From: Sapria himalayana
Taxonomy: Eukaryota; Streptophyta; Magnoliopsida; Malpighiales; Rafflesiaceae
Length of the DNA stretch: 64,000 nt
NCBI GenBank assembly: GCA_029783825.1
Contig: JAREIK010002415.1
Span: 1,386,006-1,450,005 of the forward strand
Reading direction: 5' to 3'
The notes below the pieces were generated by a model. That model was not told the DNA's origin. It made no database searches and saw only the letters and a program-made list of their open reading frames with translations. A program made the position numbers and the translations under genes. Positions 38,479 to 50,050 of this stretch are shown piece after piece (within the stretch, counting starts at the first letter, position 1; every line of letters starts with the position of its first letter).

Positions 38479-40585
38479 TCAATCATCAATCGGCATATCA
38501 TGAACATCATCAGCCACACCATCAAAATCAGTATCATATTGATCATCATCATCAACAATCAAACCATCCGCTTTTGCAGTGGATGCAGCTGTAGTCCCAG
38601 TCCCAGCTACAGCATGATCATGAATTCTAAACCTCAAAAACTCTCAATCCTTCAAACAAGTCAATGCCTCAACAATATATGGACGTAATCTCAATCTTCT
38701 ATCCAAAATCACGTTCATTGCAATAGAAAAAACAGACTCCGATGCTACACTCGACACGGGAGGAGTCAGTAGATCCCGTGTCATCCTAGATAGCATGGGA
38801 TAGGTGGACTCATATGATTTCCACCACTGTAATATATCAAAATTCTTAGTATCAGAATGTGATGGGATTGAGCAGTAATCAGTATCTAAGTACCGAGAAA
38901 GCTTGTTCCTATGTGATGGCCCACCCTGACGTTTCCCCCTCGCTAGCTGAATGGAAAAATCATCATCTTCGAACAAAGTATTCATGTCCATAATCACAGT
39001 CTCACTACTACCACCACTATACCTAGTATCATAGTATGTGAACAGGTCAGTCAACTTCTCGTGAATGAACCCTTCAGGTGGCTCATCCAGGTTCATGCAC
39101 GAGGAAATGTAAGTCAATGTGTTTTCTACCCCTTCCACATTGACCCTAGGGTTCATGCATGCAGCGAAGCAATAAAGAGATGAAACTGTGGACCAGTACT
39201 TCAAGTACTTGGTTTCCATCTCTACGACCATATGGCTAAGTGTCGGGTCAGCTCGATACTTCCTAAACATGCTACTAATGTTGCAAATACACCGGAGCAC
39301 AATGCAAGTCGTGGGCCTATAAACTGACGAACACATGTTCATCGTGTCATAAAAAATCTTCAGGAATTTCATAAATGAAATTCTTGAAGCCCAGTCAGAA
39401 TCGTCAAAAATAAGTTCGTTAATCTTACTATTGACGTAGTCGGATATCACGTGTTCGTATCCAACACATGATTCCAACATCAGGTACGTATAATTCCAAT
39501 GATGTCTTAAATCTAATTAGAATTTCTTCTTCTTAAAATTCATAGACAGACAGAGACTATCAAACTCTTGTTGTCTGCGATGAGTGCGAATATATTTTAC
39601 TGCATTACGTATATTATCCAACGCAAGGGAACACACCTTCATACCAGCTTGAACAATCAGGTTAATCACATGACACATGCATCTGACATGAAAAATCTCT
39701 CCTAATGGTGCGTCTTTAATATTCCTAACAAACATGTTAATCGCTACTCCATTATTAGATGCGTTATCGAATGTGACACTAAAAATTTTATTTTGAATTT
39801 TATATTCCCTAAAGATTTTCATCATACACTCAAAAATGGTCGGGCCATCATGAGGATGAAGAATCTTAGAGAATCCTAAAATTTTTTTATTCATTGTCTA
39901 GTTAAAATCTACATGGTGGTTGGTGAGACATGCATAAGATGATTCATCGTGACTTGTCCAGATATCAGACGTCACGGACACCACTCCAATATATGCCATA
40001 AATTCATTAATTATTTTTTATTTTTCTAACTTATACAATTTTAGAATGTCATTCCTAGATGTGGACCTAGGAATCCTACAATAATCAGGCTGAAAATATG
40101 TCTGCATTATGCGCACTACCCATGGATCTTCCAAAAATCTGATCAAAAAATCCATCAATGTGATAAGTCTAGTCATGCCGTCACTACCCAACTCGCTAGA
40201 GTATATGAAGGGAGTAAACTTTGAGACTGAACTCGATCTAGTCTAAAAAAATATAGTTCCAATTTGGGTTTGCCTAGGATCTAATGAACCATATTTTTTG
40301 GTGCATAATTTGACATGCCTCTTAAGGTGCTCAGTCCCAAACGAACTCTTATATTTTAAAGGTCTCTTACAATATTTACACTGTGTCATTTCTTATTCCT
40401 CACCCCTAATATTTTTTTTGTTTTATTATATTAAAATGAGTCCAAACTATACAAGTCCTCATAGTTTTTTGTTTTTTAGAAGTTTGGGTTGAGACGACTA
40501 GAGAAACCAAAGTTTGATCAGCCTCAGACCTCTATGTAATACTTTCATTTTCTAAATTTAAATATATTTCATTAGTATTTGTCAT
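38479..40585 (-). pseudogene. hAT transposase (BED finger, RNase H-like, dimerisation domain), broken
   Basis: Start and stop are placed by alignment to the better copy at 55861-57982. The first 600 bases (BED zinc-finger part) contain many stops. The block 39517-39894 covers the middle of the catalytic domain (CMCHVINLIVQAGMK). The 278-codon open block 38644-39480 contains MKFLKIFYDT, the hAT C-terminal WWKSYESTYPML motif and SSVASESVFS, where the conserved Glu of the catalytic triad is expected. TGA replaces the Trp codon after CLKD, so the acidic tail (to 38479) is cut off. Protein function: cut-and-paste transposition of hAT ends. Confidence 0.9.
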
Positions 40586-41078
40586 TTTTTTAGGATTTTT
40601 GTTAAACATGACACTTATTTAGAGACTAAATGATAGATTTAAGATTTAACTATTTTAGGACTAGAATGAAAGAGAGACTAGAGAGAGGGAGAGAAAGTAA
40701 AAAAACGTAAAATAAAAAACCAGGTAAAGTAGGCAGGTCGATCATGTGCACGATGGACCACAGTCTAGCTCAAAATTCAAAGCCCAAGTTGAGATTCCCG
40801 AAAAACCAAGCCAAATGATGAAATCTCGACTTCTCGAGTCCCGAGAGAGAGGAGCAAGATTTTTGAGAGAGAAAATGTGAGATTTGAGAGAAAAAATGTT
40901 TATGAAAAACATAAATGTTATAGAGAGGTGAGATGATATTTATATATTAAATACTATTTTTTTAAAAAAAAGTCTTTTTTTTTTATTTTTTCAGGGGGCA
41001 GAATCATGAGGGCTGTTGGATTCTGCCCCCTAGCCGTTGGAGGCGAGATCCAATGACTACAATTAATTTTTGCCCGTT

Positions 41079-41103
41079 GGGGGGGGGGGGGGGGGGGGGG
41101 GGG
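41079..41103. repeat. Poly-G run, 25 bases
   Basis: The homopolymer lies in the subterminal region of hAT 1; the matching place in hAT 2 (around 58417-58432) has a T run instead. It is G-quadruplex-prone and also prone to sequencing error. Confidence 0.9.
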
Positions 41104-41639
41104 ATCGGGTTGGGTCGGGGGAACGCAGGTCGGGTCTGATTGGACCCGACCCGTGGTCTTTTTTGCGGGAAGTGGAACGGGATGCTTGGCCCGAGTGTCC
41201 TGAGTCATGGTGAACCCACCGTGACCCGTGACTCGTGAGGGTGCGGGACTACAGGTGCGGGATGTCAGGCTGGGTGTGAAAGCTGACCCTGACCATGCAT
41301 ACAAGCCGTTCCATGGGCCATTGAACCATGCCGGGTCAGGCATGGCACGAGGCTCGGTTGGCTCGGCACGACACGGCACGGGTTGTGCCTTACCCGGGCA
41401 TGGCAGGGGCCTGAGCACGCAATATTCCAGTGTAGGGCCGGCCCAGGCACAGTCGAACCATGCCGTGCCTCGTGCCGGCCCGGGCCGGCCCGGTTGACCC
41501 CTCTAAGCGAGGCGCACTTTAGATAGGGAACCAATCAGTCGGTAATCCGTCACTATATTCCGTTTAGCGACGAAAAATGCCCATTTAGTTAGGGAATTGT
41601 CCCTAGCTATATGGGATTTTTCTTGTAGTGATAGGTTCC

Positions 41640-44270
41640 TTATATTTTCTTAAGATCTTCCGTAGTTTTTGTTTTACAATTTTAGTCACTATAGTATATA
41701 TAATCACTAATTTAGCCTTTACTAATTCTAGGAATGCATACTTCAAATGATTTGGCAATTCTATTAAATTCAACCCTTCTGCATTTCTCTTGTTGAGTTA
41801 CCTTCTCTTCGTTACTGCAAAAAAAATTTTACTACTATGTTCATTTAGACTTAAAATAGTTTCTATAGACTTAAAATAGTTTCTATAAGCTTAAAACTAG
41901 AAGGCATAAAAACTAAATTAGCATCCTCATGGAACTAGAAATTTATCTCATTTGTTTTGATTGAAAGTGGATCATTACAATCATTTTTCAATTCATAACT
42001 AGTTGTGCTAATATTTTCTACTAACTTTTCATCATGAACATCAATATCTATTTAATCATGGTTCTTGTTAAAGGTGAAATGAATTTTCTCATTTCCAACC
42101 CTAAGAGTAAGCAGTCCCTTCTGCACATCTATCAAGGCAGCTCCAGTTGCAAGTAATGATTTTCCCAACAATAGTAGAACTTGTGAGTCCTCTTCCATTT
42201 TCAGCATAATAAAATTCTTATGAAAAATAAACTTTTTTAACCTTGATAAGCACATCTTCCAAGACCTATTTAGGTTTACCTATTATCTTGTCTTCCATTT
42301 ATAAAGTGACTGAAGTGGATATAAGCTCTTCCAAACTTAGGCTTTTGAAAATAGAAAAAGGCATCAAATTAATGCTAGCACCAAAGTCACAAAGAGCCTT
42401 CTTGAATTAAACTTTCCCAATGGTGCATAAAATAGTGAAACCTTCTGGATCCTTCATTTTATCTTGTAGTCTTCTCGGGATGATTGCATTGCAAGTGATA
42501 GTTAGGTTCACCACTTCATCTTTAATAAATTTTCTCTTTTTAGATAGGATGCCCTTCAGAAACATGATATATAGTGGCATCTGAGCTTCTGCCTCTAGAA
42601 AAGCTAAGTTAATTTCAACTTTCTTGAAGATCTCCAAAAACTTAGAGAATAGCACCTCTACTTTTTTCCTTTGCAGTATTTATGGGAAGGAAAATTCATT
42701 CCTAGATATTTGAGTTTTTTTCTTTATCTTCTTAGTTCATTCCTCATCATGCTACTACTACTGAACCTATATTTTAACATCTTCTATAGTATTCTCTAAA
42801 CTATACTTTTTATTTTCACTTTCTTCTTACTTCTTGTTTTATAATTTTTTCGCATTTCTAAGCTGCACAGTCATGCAGTCTCTTGGATTCTTCTCGGTGT
42901 CACTAGAAAAAGTATCTTCATTTTGACCTTGTAAAGTTATGGCTAACTATTCTACTTGAGTCTCGATATTTTTGAGGGAAGCACTTGTGTTTGCTTGAAA
43001 TATTTGTGTGTTGGATATGAAAACTTCCAATTCATCAAATTTATGTTCATGGAGACTTAGCATCCTTTTATTCTCTCTCATGAACTATAACATTTGTTCC
43101 TCAAAAGATTGGGTCTTCTTTTGACCCTGATAATCGATTTTGTTCTCTCCTCATTGCTACTGCTTCTTTTCCTAGAACCTTTATAGAACATACCCATGCT
43201 GGTAATGTGTTCCATACCTTGGGCCTTGTTGTCCTCCTCCACCATAAGAAAAATTCTCATGGTTCCTTAGTGCTGATGTGTAAAATGTTAGTAGTTTAGG
43301 GTTGGACTTGAAATAATAATTCTTTTGTTCATTGAGGTAGTTTGCCTCCTCAACTCCATAGGGACCTTCTTCTAGTTGTCCCACAGTATTGCTTCTATTA
43401 CCATTATTTTCCACTGCTCCAATCTCATAAGCAAAGTGCATTCTTCTCTCTTGTTTGTCTAGCCTATTTAAAAGTACATCAAGTTTGGCTTCAATTGGAA
43501 GCATTCTATTCAGCTCTATCATTGGACTCCCTCTCATTCTATTGCTGCTCCCTGATGATTTAGATGGAGTCCTCATGTTATATCTAGCAGGTATTCGATC
43601 AGCTACTTTGCTCCTCTACACTTCTTTTAAAAACTCCACAGTAGGCTGCATCAATTATACTCATTGAGGTATAATTCATTGAGTGGTAAAAGATGTCCAT
43701 TTTAATTTTTAGATCTATTCCATGCATTGGACACATCTTCAATAGTCTATTATATCTTTCTCATAGTTTATAGGCTCTTCTCATCCCCTTATATAACTTT
43801 CCTCTTCTTTTAGATGTGAGAGATTGGAAAAAGAACCTACCCAAATATACTTCCATCAACTCCTCTCAAGTATTCACTAAGCCATATGGTAGAGATTAAA
43901 ACTATATGGCTGTTATATCTTTCAAGGAAAATGGGAACATTTGTAGCTGGATTACTTCTGGCCTAACACCATTCAGCTTTACAATGTGGGTCAAATTTCA
44001 AAAATCTACTGAAATGTTCATTAGGATCCTCTAATAGATGAGCTATAAACTGATTCTGCTGGACCATTGTAATCAGAGATGGATTAAGATTAAAATTTTT
44101 GCCTCAATAACTAGTTATCTCACTAGTGAATATTCTTCTTGGATGATTGGTCTCCATAAATATTCCATAGTATCTTGCTATAGAGGTGTTGTTGATATTT
44201 CTTGGTCAACTATTGGAGTCATTCTTTCATCCGTCATTTCGAATATTTCTGCATTTGAATTTACTTTGGG
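41640..44270 (-). pseudogene. Athila-type gag and protease remnant
   Basis: On the minus strand, about 43650-44230 gives the retrotransposon gag domain (a YNRLLKMCPMHGID block followed by DAAYCG). 43181-43576 gives the C-terminal gag part, with EAKLDVLLNRLDKQ and the RNHENFSYGG block. 42407-42655 gives the linker typical of Athila (FKKVEINLAF, LSKKRKFIKDEVVNL). About 42360-42410 gives the aspartic protease active site ALCDFGASINLMP. 42052-42255 is downstream protease (LGKSLLATGAALIDV). Stops and shifts are frequent. The reading is cut by the CACTA at 41630. Confidence 0.88.
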
Positions 44271-44387
44271 TTCTTAGTGTTCATTCAATCTCAGTATCTA
44301 GTGGAAATAGACCTACTTGCTTTTTATGCATGAATTACTTCCTAAAATTGAAACACACTAAAATCAAATGAAATCAGTGGCACCAAA

Positions 44388-44390
<3 letters not shown>

Positions 44391-44439
<49 letters not shown>
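44391..44439. repeat. (TA)n microsatellite
   Basis: About 24 uninterrupted TA units lie in the untranslated leader between the primer-binding site and gag of the Athila element. Confidence 0.95.
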
Positions 44440-44441
<2 letters not shown>

Positions 44442-44572
44442 ATTAAGCTCAAAAAGTTTAGTGTCTTCATAAGACACTATTGTTAAATCATATTTTTGTA
44501 ATTTTTTCTAAATATGTCCAAATTAGTATTTCTCTCTTTTGTTTGAATATTAGTTTACTCATTATTTTTAAT

Positions 44573-44592
44573 CCCCAACAAAGTTTACAAAA
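44573..44592 (-). promoter_or_regulatory. Decayed primer-binding site of Athila element
   Basis: The coding-strand sequence TTTTGTAAACTTTGTTGGGG follows the 5' LTR. It matches TGGCGCCGTTGCCGGGG, the Athila/Tat site as I know it, at about 10 of 17 positions, with part of the difference explained by C-to-T change. Confidence 0.6.
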
Positions 44593-44596
44593 AACT

Positions 44597-46795
44597 TGAT
44601 TGAATTTTTCTATATAGATTAAATTACTCTCATTTGACATTGTCTAATGGAGATTATAAATGGAGTTAGTCTGTGAAACTACAAGTGCATGGAATATATC
44701 ATTCTCGTAGAGATTCATAAGAATTGAATTGTCAATTACCCAAACTACTAAAGATTCACACTATTTGAACCATTAGAAAGATGTTTTCAAGTACTAGTTA
44801 ATAGATAATGAAAATAAATGAATTAAAACTCAAAAAAATTCAAAGAAATATACAAAGATAAATAAGACTGGATTTATTCTCTTGTAGAAACTAACACTAA
44901 CACGAATTACTTTGGTATAGCCAAATCCTACAGATTTCTCTATCATGGCTTATTTCTAAAAAATATTGAAATATGTCAGAACATTTGTCATGTAGTCTTA
45001 AATATCTCTTTATAGCTAACTATTTCACCACTTAAATGACCTAGCTTCCCTAGAAGTCTAAAAGCTAAGTGGCTACTTGTAGGTTGAGTCATCTTTTGAG
45101 AATTGAGTATTTTTCTTTCTCAATACTTCATACTCATTTCAATTGACTGTAGGTCTCTTGCTTCCAAATACATGGGTATTACAAGTCTCTGCAAATAGTT
45201 GATTCCCCTTCTTTTAAATCTTAAAGAGTTTTCCCTTTCTTTGATTTGATCTAAGCCAACATGGGGACATATATTGCTCGAAAGATTAAGGTGATATTCC
45301 TTGTGATTTATCTAGATAATCACTTTATTTTCTAATCTCTGAGTAAAATGAGGACTTATCTACATAAACTGACAGAGCACCATTGTTCATCTTTGTTAGA
45401 TTAACATATATCCTCCTAATATATTATTCACTAACCCTCATGAATCATCTTCTCTATGTTACAATGAGGGCCTCCCATAAATAAGGATAGGATACAATGA
45501 ATTGTGGATGTTTGGCACAAACATTGGAAACAAGTTAATTAAAGTTCAACACTAGTCAATTAGATTTAACCTTCTGCTTCCAACAAAACTCTCAATGATT
45601 TCTATAGATGAACATACTTAATCATTAATTCAATCCAACAAAAATCTTACATCTAATTGACTAGATCACAATCACCAATGAACTACTGATCAAGGGGGTA
45701 TGCAGTGATTGCAATTAATGGATTCATTTGATTTCAAGAAAATTATTTAAGTTTCAAAACAATACAGTCAATGATTCATAAGGAAGAAGAAAGAATTGTT
45801 CAGATTCAAGTTTCTTACAAATGTAGTTCCATATCCAAAACAAAATAATAAAGAACAAGGCTAATCTAATCTAGATCTATGCTAAAATAACAAAAATACA
45901 AATACAATTATGTAGAGCTATAAGTTACTAGTTTTTGAGTTTGGCTCCCGAATGATTTTTCTGAAGAAGAATATGTTTTTATATGGTATGTGCTAGTTCT
46001 AACTTCTCAGATTATTTGGTAAGATCCAAAAATATTTGCCCAATTCAAATTCCTTGTAATAACCTCCACTTCTCTATTTCTTCTCATTTTTTGTCACGGC
46101 CCATTTCTAATGGCATGACCAAATTCTAATGTCATGACCAAATTTTGATGTCACGATCAATTTCTAATGTTACAATCAAATTTTGATGTCACTACCAAGT
46201 ATTTTTTTGTTGCTTGAACTTTGGAGTTATGACCAAAATTTCTATTGCGACTTGATTTCCATATTGGGATTCTTCACTAAAAGAATTCCTTGTCGCGACA
46301 TTAGATTTTTTGTCATGACCTTGCATCATTCATTCTCTTGTGGAGCTTGAAAAATATATGATGATCAACTTTATCTTTCTTGTCTTACACTATTGATTTC
46401 AACTTATTCTGTGTCATGACATGAAGTATCTATGTCATAACAAAGAATACTATCATCACCTCCATCTAGTGTCATAACACCCATTTTTCTGCTAAAGACT
46501 TGAGTGACAACAACCAAATCTTCTTTTCTTCTTGTTGTTGGTTGTGACATCATTCATTGGTTATGACTTAATTTTTAGTTCTGCTTTAGATTCTTGTTAC
46601 AAAAAGAGTTAATTTTGTTGCGACAAATTTGACTAAACTAATTTCCTATATTTCTACTGCAATTTTACTTCTTTTTAACTAAACATGCAAAATCATGATA
46701 AGAGTAAATTTCTATCTTTCGGCCATGAAATTTATCTTCTAAATACAAAAACATCCTAAAATGGACTAAAATATAGATAACTTTTTGGCTTATCG
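44597..46795 (-). repeat. 5' LTR of the Athila-type element
   Basis: It is the partner of 25699-27924. The outer end reads TATCG where the other LTR has CATCA, so the canonical terminal TG is mutated to CG on the coding strand. An intact GTCGCGAC lies at 46292-46299, where the 3' LTR has TTGTGAC. Confidence 0.9.
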
Positions 46796-47450
46796 TAAGG
46801 CCATCAAAATTATAATACCTCTAGTTGTGCAAAAAAAATAAAAGATTCACCAACTAGATGTGAAGTCTATTTTTTTTCAAATGGCATTCCTTGAAGAAAA
46901 AATATATGTAGTTCAACCACAAGGGTTCATGGTTGAAGGTAATGAAGATAAATTTATAAAACTAAAGAATACTTTACTAAATACAATTTCAAGAGGAGTA
47001 TAAGTAAGCTAACTCCATATATTAAGAATCAAGGTTCGGATATCCTCATGGTTTTTTTATATGTGAATTATCTTATGTATACAATAAGCAATGAAGAAAT
47101 GATTACAAAATTCAAAAAAAAACATGATGAAATAATTTACAAGATAAATTTAGACTTGTTTCACTATTTTTTTGGAATAAAATTTTATCAAAATAAAGTT
47201 GATATTTTTGTATCTTAAAAAATATACTAATAACATCCTAGAAATATTCAGAATGAATGATTGCAACATCATTGCAAGTTCACTAATGACAAATGAAAAA
47301 TCTAAAAAAATATGACTCAAATATGACAAATGTGTCATATTTTTAAATGAATGGTTATAAATATATAATATCTCACTACCACTTGACATTATATTAGTAA
47401 TGTAATAATCATATGGCTCAGAATTATTAGATGAATTCAATGGCTAGAAA
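46796..47450 (+). pseudogene. Copia RT, downstream part (split by Athila insertion)
   Basis: Immediately after the Athila LTR the plus strand gives QLDVKSIFFQMAFLEEKIYV and then QPQGFMV.G.EDKFIKLKN, the second conserved block of copia RT. Near 47140-47220 it gives DLFHYFFGIKF (DLG...YFLGIE motif), and near 47220-47330 KYTNNILEIFRMNDCN. Frameshifts are frequent. Similarity fades at about 47450. The protein sense continues directly from the fragment ending at 25698. Confidence 0.82.
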
Positions 47451-47559
47451 TCATCAGGAAACTATTCAATTCTTCCCTTTGATCTATATGATCTTTGGAA
47501 TGAACTTACATCAGACATGTGCAAATAGGTTGTTATATGGGTTCACTCCATTACTACTT

Positions 47560-48826
47560 AGGTGATTATCATCTACTAATTGGTCATCTAGAAAAATCAT
47601 ATTTCTGCTCTAAATGTATTTTTTGTCTATTAGGTCCCATAATGTATACTAGAACTCATCATGTTCATAATTAATGAAGATATATGGATGTGTATTATTA
47701 TCCAGTTTTGTTGATTCATCTTTCAAGATGTGAATGAAGGCTTTGTAGTCAAATACCCTCAAATGATCATATGGGATATCTTTCTAAGTTGAGATTTTAT
47801 TGAGAACAACCCTATCAATAGCGCTAATTGGACAAATGTTGATTAAATTACAACTTATACACATTTTTATCTTCCTAAATTTTTTCAGTAAAATGCATGT
47901 GAGAAAAATACACCACTCTCTGATCATAAGTTCAATTCATCCTTTCAATCATGCTATTTAATAGAATAATCTTGGCTGATATCTTTTCATGTATAATACC
48001 ATGTGATACATAGTAGCTCTGAAACTAACCTTTATATTTTTACTATTATCAAAATGTGTGGAGATTAGTTTTGTACTTATCTCTCTCTCAATTATGATAT
48101 GAAAATCCTTACAGATATAAAAAATATGGTCTTTAATTTTTAGTGTAAATGCACATACATTCTTAGAGGATAGATCATTGGATATGATAAAGTAAATAGT
48201 ACCACAAAGTATTATCCTCAACTTAGAACAAACATCTATATGAATATGATCAAGAATAATTGATATTCCTAAATGTGAGAGAGAGAGAAAGTGCTCTTTA
48301 TCTTTTTCTACTTATACACCTCACACACTCAATAAGAGAGAAATCATTTTCAATTAACATAATATTCTTTCTAGCTAGTAATTGGAGGCCATTTTATCTC
48401 ACATGATGAAGTCTCATGTATTAGAGACTAATGTCACTCTTTTAATGAACATCATTATTTGATCTCTAGGCACTCTTGCATAAGTGATGTATTTGTACTT
48501 TGTTTCTTTTCCCTCAAAAATGAATAATGATCAATTGGTTAATTTCTATTTGTCATTATCAAAATGACTCACATATCATATGTCATTATAATGCATATGG
48601 AGATCATGTTCACATTAATATTTGGTATGTACTAAATATCTTTTAGCATCAATTAATGTCAAATCTACATCTATAGAAAAATATATATTATGCCCAATAT
48701 TTGTGATGTCTCATTATTACCCATTATTTATATATCATGATCATAATGTGTATATGTAGTAAAAAATCAAAATGTAGGATGAAGTAAAATAAAACTCCTA
48801 AGTTAATAAGCCAATTACTTTCTGGA
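47560..48826 (-). pseudogene. Copia pol remnant, integrase part (split by CACTA 2)
   Basis: Opposite in orientation to the copia just before it. Minus-strand frames give an integrase core at 47958-48221 (LKIKDHIFYICKDFHIIIER), then near 47900-47980 a decayed HEK...NSMIERMN where PQ.NGVAERMNRT is usual. Near 47640-47790 they give DHLRVFDYKAFIHIL, with LWDLIDKKYI and SRNMIF downstream, the conserved LR.FGC.AY...LWDP....SRDV.F pattern. The upstream part lies beyond CACTA 2 at 62466-62720. Confidence 0.8.
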
Positions 48827-49670
48827 CACTACTAAAAAATATGATAATGCCGACCAAAATACCGACCAAAAAATTTGGTCGGTAATTGCTGACCAAAAAA
48901 TGACCTGTTAGCGACTAAAAAAGGGTATCAAAAAAAAATTATACCGACCAAATTTGAGACAAAATACCGATCATAATTACCGACCAAATGTTTTTGGTCG
49001 GAAATCAGTTTGTAGAGTGATTATCAAATATATTACCGACCATTTAGCGACCTATTACTATAATTGGTCGATACCATATTTTTTCAAATTATTTATAGCA
49101 TCGTACTTGCCAATCATTTATCGACCAAATATATAGGTCGGTATTTACTGACCAAATCACAACCAATTTAGAGATCCAAAAGAGGTGCATTGGAAAAAAA
49201 AATATACCTGATCAAATTCCTGACCAACTACTAACCATATATTATAGACCAAATATATGTGGTCGGGAATATGGTCTGTAAATTTGGAGGGAATTAGCGA
49301 AAAATATTCCCAAAAGATTACCGACCATTAAATGACCAAAAATTTATAACCATTAAAAATGGTCGGTACAGTGGTTATCCAATATATTTATATGGTCATA
49401 ATTACTGACCAAACTACCGACCAAATATTTAAGTCGGTAATTACTGACCATTTCACGATCCTATTACCGACCATAACTCCCGACCAAAATTATTTAAAAA
49501 TTGGTCATTAAATTAGGATAGAAATAGCTAATAGAAATTGTCGACTAATTACCGACCATTTAACAACCAAAAATATATTACCATTAAAATTGGTAGGTAA
49601 AGTGGACTTTTAGATACTTATTGATTTATTCTCATCGACCATTTGCTGACCATAATTTTGGTTGGTAATT
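48827..49670. repeat. Left subterminal array of CACTA 2
   Basis: Dozens of copies of (T)ACCGACCA or its complement TGGTCGGTA, in both orientations and with variants such as TGACCAAA, fill this segment. These are expected binding sites for the CACTA accessory protein. The core is a palindrome-like pairing of ACCGACC with GGTCGGT. Confidence 0.92.
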
Positions 49671-49689
49671 CATTATTTTAATTTTTTGA

Positions 49690-50050
49690 TTTGAAAATCA
49701 TTTACAAAGTCATTTAACCCTAATTCCTCCCAACTCTGTCGATTTTCTGAATTAGAGGCAATTATAAGCACAAAAACTCAAAAAAAAGATTGATATTTCT
49801 TCTGAATCCAAGAAAGTTTTTCTTTGTTCTTCTCCTTCAAATTACTTATACACATCTTCATCTCTCTGAATTATATATAGATTTTTAGAATTTCATTTTT
49901 CAATATATTCGGGTATTAGGTTTTTTTTTCTCCTCCTAATTTCTTAATTTTTGCTTCGATTTCATTTAACCTAACATTATTTTGACACAACACAATTAGT
50001 TATACTATACTTTTTCATTTTTTAAAATTTGTTCATCTAAGGTTTATATT
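49690..50050 (+). promoter_or_regulatory. Probable leader/first-exon region of CACTA 2 genes
   Basis: A pyrimidine-rich, less AT-rich stretch (CATTTAACCCTAATTCCTCC near 49712, then CTTCTCCTTCAAATT near 49830) lies between the subterminal array and a long AT-rich, intron-like region. CACTA elements commonly have such a leader with an intron. No transcript evidence can be drawn from sequence alone. Confidence 0.4.

Larger units (their letters stand above)
37870..41505 (-). mobile_element. hAT transposon 1 (decayed), 3.6 kb
   Basis: The ends are TAGATGTGTCAAAC and GGTTGACCCCTCTA, imperfect inverted repeats. The 8-bp flanks are AGCGAGGA (37862-37869) and AGCGAGGC (41506-41513), a TSD with one mismatch. 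Subterminal DNA is GC-rich (GGCACGG/CCGTGCC words) and the interior 38040-38350 is very AT-rich. It carries a broken transposase on the minus strand. It is the same family as the element at 55134-58832 but more decayed. Confidence 0.92.
32477..41630. mobile_element. Non-autonomous CACTA (En/Spm) element with nested hAT
   Basis: The right end is TTTTTCTTGTAGTG (41617-41630), and the left end is the mutated counterpart TATTACAAGAAAA (CACTACAAGAAAA expected). The 3-bp TSD ATA flanks it (32474-32476 and 41631-41633). Both ends carry dense subterminal repeats (TTAGCTAGGGAA and AGCGACGGAAT families). No TNPD or Transposase_24 motif was found in the roughly 5.5 kb that remain after removing the hAT, so it is probably non-autonomous. 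It sits between the protease and RT parts of the Athila pol. Confidence 0.9.
25699..46795 (-). mobile_element. Athila-type Ty3/gypsy LTR retrotransposon, nested insertions
   Basis: The 2.2-kb LTRs (25699-27924 and 44597-46795) both start TGATTG on the plus strand. Flanking 5-mers are GAAGG (25694-25698) and TAAGG (46796-46800), a TSD with one mismatch. On the minus strand the order is primer-binding site, gag, protease, RT, RNase H, integrase, polypurine tract. After removing the CACTA (32477-41630) and the small hAT (29705-30201) with their TSDs, the element is about 11.4 kb, a normal Athila length. It sits inside a copia RT gene in opposite orientation. LTR divergence is clearly visible, so the insertion is old. 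Confidence 0.9.

Noticed and set aside
41228..41534. Overlapping open frames on both strands in the GC-rich end of hAT 1
   Set aside because: High GC removes stop codons in all frames; the same occurs at 55110-55533 and 58403-58853 in hAT 2. They overlap non-coding terminal arrays.
48827..49670. CRISPR-like array of short regularly recurring repeats
   Set aside because: Repeats occur in both orientations with variable spacing and decay, at the ends of a CACTA element with a matching TSD; no Cas genes and a plant context.
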